Assembly (NCBI GenBank): GCA_013397075.1
Contig: VWZS01000547.1
Location: 1,396,390-1,460,389 of the forward strand
Length of the DNA: 64,000 nucleotides
Direction of reading: 5' to 3'
Source: Rhabdornis inornatus
Lineage: Eukaryota; Chordata; Aves; Passeriformes; Rhabdornithidae
Shown: piece after piece, positions 61,041 through 64,000 of the stretch
How positions within the stretch are numbered: position 1 is the stretch's first letter
Layout: every line of letters begins with the position of its first letter
Made by a program: the position numbers and the translations under genes
Notes under the pieces: generated by a model
The model's input: the letters and a program-made list of their open reading frames with translations, nothing else
What the model was told of the DNA's origin: nothing
Database searches by the model: none

Positions 61041-64000
61041 CTAGGAATAATCAAAAACGTTTTGCTATACTTCTTCCCTGGTACAACGCAACACGATTTC
61101 AAAGGGCTTTCATCAACACAAATTTTACAGGGTCTGCTTGTAAAAATATTCTGAAAAGCAGCACTTCCACACTGCAACTGCACCGTGCTGTTTGCCCAGG
61201 GATCAGGCATCCTATCACAGCCCCTCTGCTCCTGAGAGAAAGAATTTTTCACACAACTCCTACTAGCATCCCTTTATACATCCAATTATATATATTGTTA
61301 CACTTATTTCTTCTCTTTCTGTGGTTTCTATCCAAAATCATTACAATTAATGGAAAAAGTTCCATGGCCTCCAAGGGATTTCATCTATTCATCTTTCCAT
61401 TCTGTCAAGAAATGCTGATGTTTAAAGCAATCATGGTCCCTGTTCTGTGTAGCTTCATTAAAACTACTGTGGCAGAAGTAGTTCAAAGGCACAACGTTTT
61501 TAAAGCTCTGAAGAAGCTTGAAAAGTTTGCCTGCTAATATATTAAAAATAGACATTTTTAGTATAATAACACTTCAGTGAGGTACTGATAAGGTAGAGAA
61601 GATAATAAGAGAATATGGTAAGAGAAGAGCTACAGAAAAATATGAGCCAAGGGATCTCAGGAGTCAGAGGAAGAAGCTTCAGTTCCCATTCTGCACCTCA
61701 GGAGTATCTGAGCAGACAGTGCAGTGTTACATTAACAACTGATTTCAAGTGGACCAAAATTATGATTGAAACAATAACAAATGGTCAGGTTTGGGTCACT
61801 AAAAGAAGACAAACCATGGGTGAAGTCACATGCAGATAAGTCACCTCACAGCTCACGTTTTATCTCAGACTAGAGAGGGGGGAAGAAGAAAATAGAAAGA
61901 AAATAAATTAAAGTCACATAATAAAAGCAGAAAACATCATAATCTCTTCTCCAACCTCTTGAATTCAGCACTATTACTCAGACTTATGAAATAAGTATTA
62001 TTTTGTAAACAAATCCATTTTATTTAATCAACTACACAGGGACCAGAAGCAAAATGCATCTGGGGTAAATTATGGCAAGTAGGGTTTTTTCCCCTTGAAC
62101 AGCTCCCAATCCACCAAAACACTGCAAGTAATTCATAAAGCCAAAGGTTCATTAATGACTGTTATCCTTTGCTTATTTTACTTTCATTTTGCTAAAAATT
62201 AACTGCCTCAGAGATTTTATTTAAGTTATCTTGATGAACAGTCATAATATTTGTATGAGAAACATCCCCAGTTAAGGAAACCTCACAGGCTTCCACTCTG
62301 CATGTTCTGCAAGGTATAAAAACATTTGAATTTCACCTGGATTTTCTTCCAGCAAAGATGCAGCTGATGATAGCACTGAGCCTCAGAGGGATTTAGGGAC
62401 AAGCACAATCCTCCCTGCCACCAGAATCCTGGCATTTTTGGGATGGATGCTACTCCACCATCACATGCTCCTGTCACACCTTGCAGAGATTCTCCCAATG
62501 CAGCAGCAGTGCATGGAACACTCCCTTTATCCTTTCTCTGTTTATCACTGGGGAGAGCAAATGATCTCACTGGAGCATTTGGGGGCACAGAGAAAAAGGC
62601 TTCCCATGTATTTCTGTCCCACTGAGAGAGAATGAACTCCATGAAGGGGTGCTGGTCAGCCCAAGCACAGCATCCCCACCAAAGGGCTCAGGAACAGGTT
62701 ACAATCATTTTGAACGGAGTAAATAAGGGTACCAAGTCATTTGGTGGAGCTGGACAAAGGGAAAATGAAAGCACTGGGGAGCTGTTGCAAAGTGTAATGC
62801 TACAGCCTGTTAAAATACAGGCAGTGGCCAGATCATTCTGTATTTCCACCAGTTAAATTTGATGTAGGTACACCAGCCTATGTCTGGAACTGTAGAGCTT
62901 GATGAACAAACACAAACCACAGCCCCTCTGGTATATTTGGCTCAGAATTTCCTACCCTGCAGAACTAAACTGGTGGTTTATGTATCCACTACGAGAATTC
63001 CCAAACTTGTAATTACAGCCTTAGAATATGTAATTGACATACAGATCCCACCCAAAAATATGTGTGGAACTGACACAAGGGTATGAAGAACTGAAACCAC
63101 ATGTTAAAAACCTCCACTTCTGCATGGCTAAAATCTTTTAATATAGCCATTTTCAAATATCCCATGTGTTTGGAATGACAGAGAATGGAAATCTAAGTCA
63201 CACTGGTTTACTACTGCAGAAGAAAAATTCTTGGCACCAAGCATTACCAAAAATAAAGTACATGAGATATCATTTTTCTCTTTTTATGCTATTTCCCCCT
63301 CACACTCAATTAACAAACTGCATTGTTTTTTTTATTTACAAAAAAAGATTCATGCTCTTCCCCTTAAGGAAACTATCTGCTCCCAAACCCAGCAAAATTG
63401 GCTTTCCCTGGTGCCAAGGACCATGAACAACCACGTGGAGCTCACTCCCAGGTCTCACAGAAATGCTTTCAGAGGGGCTGCTGGAATCACACAAACACAG
63501 CCATGCATCATTCCTGCCTCTCCTTCTCCTCCTTGCTATTTCCCAGAGCTCATGCCAGGCACGAAGGCTCCTCCATCCCACGAGAGCCATCACCTGAGAA
63601 CAACAGGCTGCAACACTCCCCTCCCGTTTGCAGCCATTAGTCAAAGGAAACAAGGAATTTCTTTCAGAACCCTGGAGCAGGCACCAATTCTTCACTGAGC
63701 CATTTTTCATATCTCAGCTCTAATTCCACAAATAAGTCTTTTAAATCCAGCAAGTGCCTCCGTGGTCTGTCCCAGGCACCCCCTCGGGCAGTGCTGGAAA
63801 CAATTCACACAGCACTTCCAGTTCCCAAAGAAATGAGCAAAAAATTGTGTGCAATTTTTCTTCTTAGTGTTTGAAATTATTCTGCTGTCCATGTGAAATG
63901 ACCACTTTGGTCCTCAGTAAATTCTTTAATGAAATAAAGAATACCAAGGAACAGCTTTATTAGCCTAGGATATGGAACACAGAGCTGAAGGTAACAAAAT

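Larger units (their letters stand above)
57977..64000. other. Unique non-coding sequence
   Basis: Mostly AT-rich. GC-rich patches at 58,430-58,560 and 63,380-63,680 carry overlapping open frames. An imperfect 15-base direct repeat (cataggtattatttt) lies near 58,841-58,870. Candidate exons at 59,520-59,564 and 60,962-61,040 (both -) are discussed as part of a possible minus-strand gene. No other feature recognised. Confidence 0.45.

Noticed and set aside
1..64000. CpG island promoter or rRNA gene
   Set aside because: GC-rich patches are CpG-depleted, and no rRNA-like sequence was seen on either strand.

Overview
The window looks like non-coding DNA from a bird genome, most likely a passerine. 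It is AT-rich overall, with no recognisable bacterial or viral gene layout, no CpG island, no rRNA and no intact tRNA gene. The organism call rests on interspersed repeats recognised from memory: 3' ends of CR1 LINEs (5,826-6,265; 16,565-16,680; 16,970-17,170; 57,811-57,976), a tRNA-Ile-headed SINE with a CR1-like tail (7,517-7,650, like passerine TguSINE1), two decayed solo LTRs of one avian endogenous-retrovirus family (25,447-25,735 on + and 52,723-53,255 on -), and an old MIR-like SINE (27,893-28,075).

The most striking object is a minisatellite at 26,516-27,318. It has 39 monomers of 20-22 bases. In its core, 20-base and 21-base monomers alternate strictly, giving 16 apparently identical 41-base dimers. 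Copies at the edges have diverged, and a degenerate proto-unit lies just to the left. Thirty-seven monomers carry the RUNX core motif (TGTGGTC on the minus strand), spaced about two helical turns apart. Seventeen monomer junctions read as splice-donor-like sites on the minus strand.

No complete protein-coding gene can be named. I found several short open segments flanked by good splice-site motifs on both strands. The best are 49,883-50,001 (-), 32,985-33,047 (-), 22,650-22,775 (+) and 3,190-3,251 (+). Some minus-strand segments can be joined in compatible reading phase into a hypothetical long gene with 6-17 kb introns. Such segments also arise by chance in 64 kb of AT-rich DNA, so I give them low confidence and no function.

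Layout: 0-5.8 kb unique AT-rich sequence; 5.8-7.7 kb CR1, a GACA microsatellite and the SINE; 7.7-16.4 kb unique sequence with GC-rich, CpG-poor patches; 16.4-17.2 kb two CR1 pieces; 17.2-25.4 kb unique sequence with an A/C-rich simple repeat; 25.4-28.1 kb LTR, minisatellite and MIR-like SINE; 28-52.7 kb mostly unique sequence with possible homeodomain-rich regulatory patches near 42.8 and 43.6 kb; 52.7-53.3 kb the second LTR; 53.3-64 kb unique sequence with one CR1 and one ambiguous base at 58,631. The whole is best read as an intron or gene-poor interval of a songbird-like genome.
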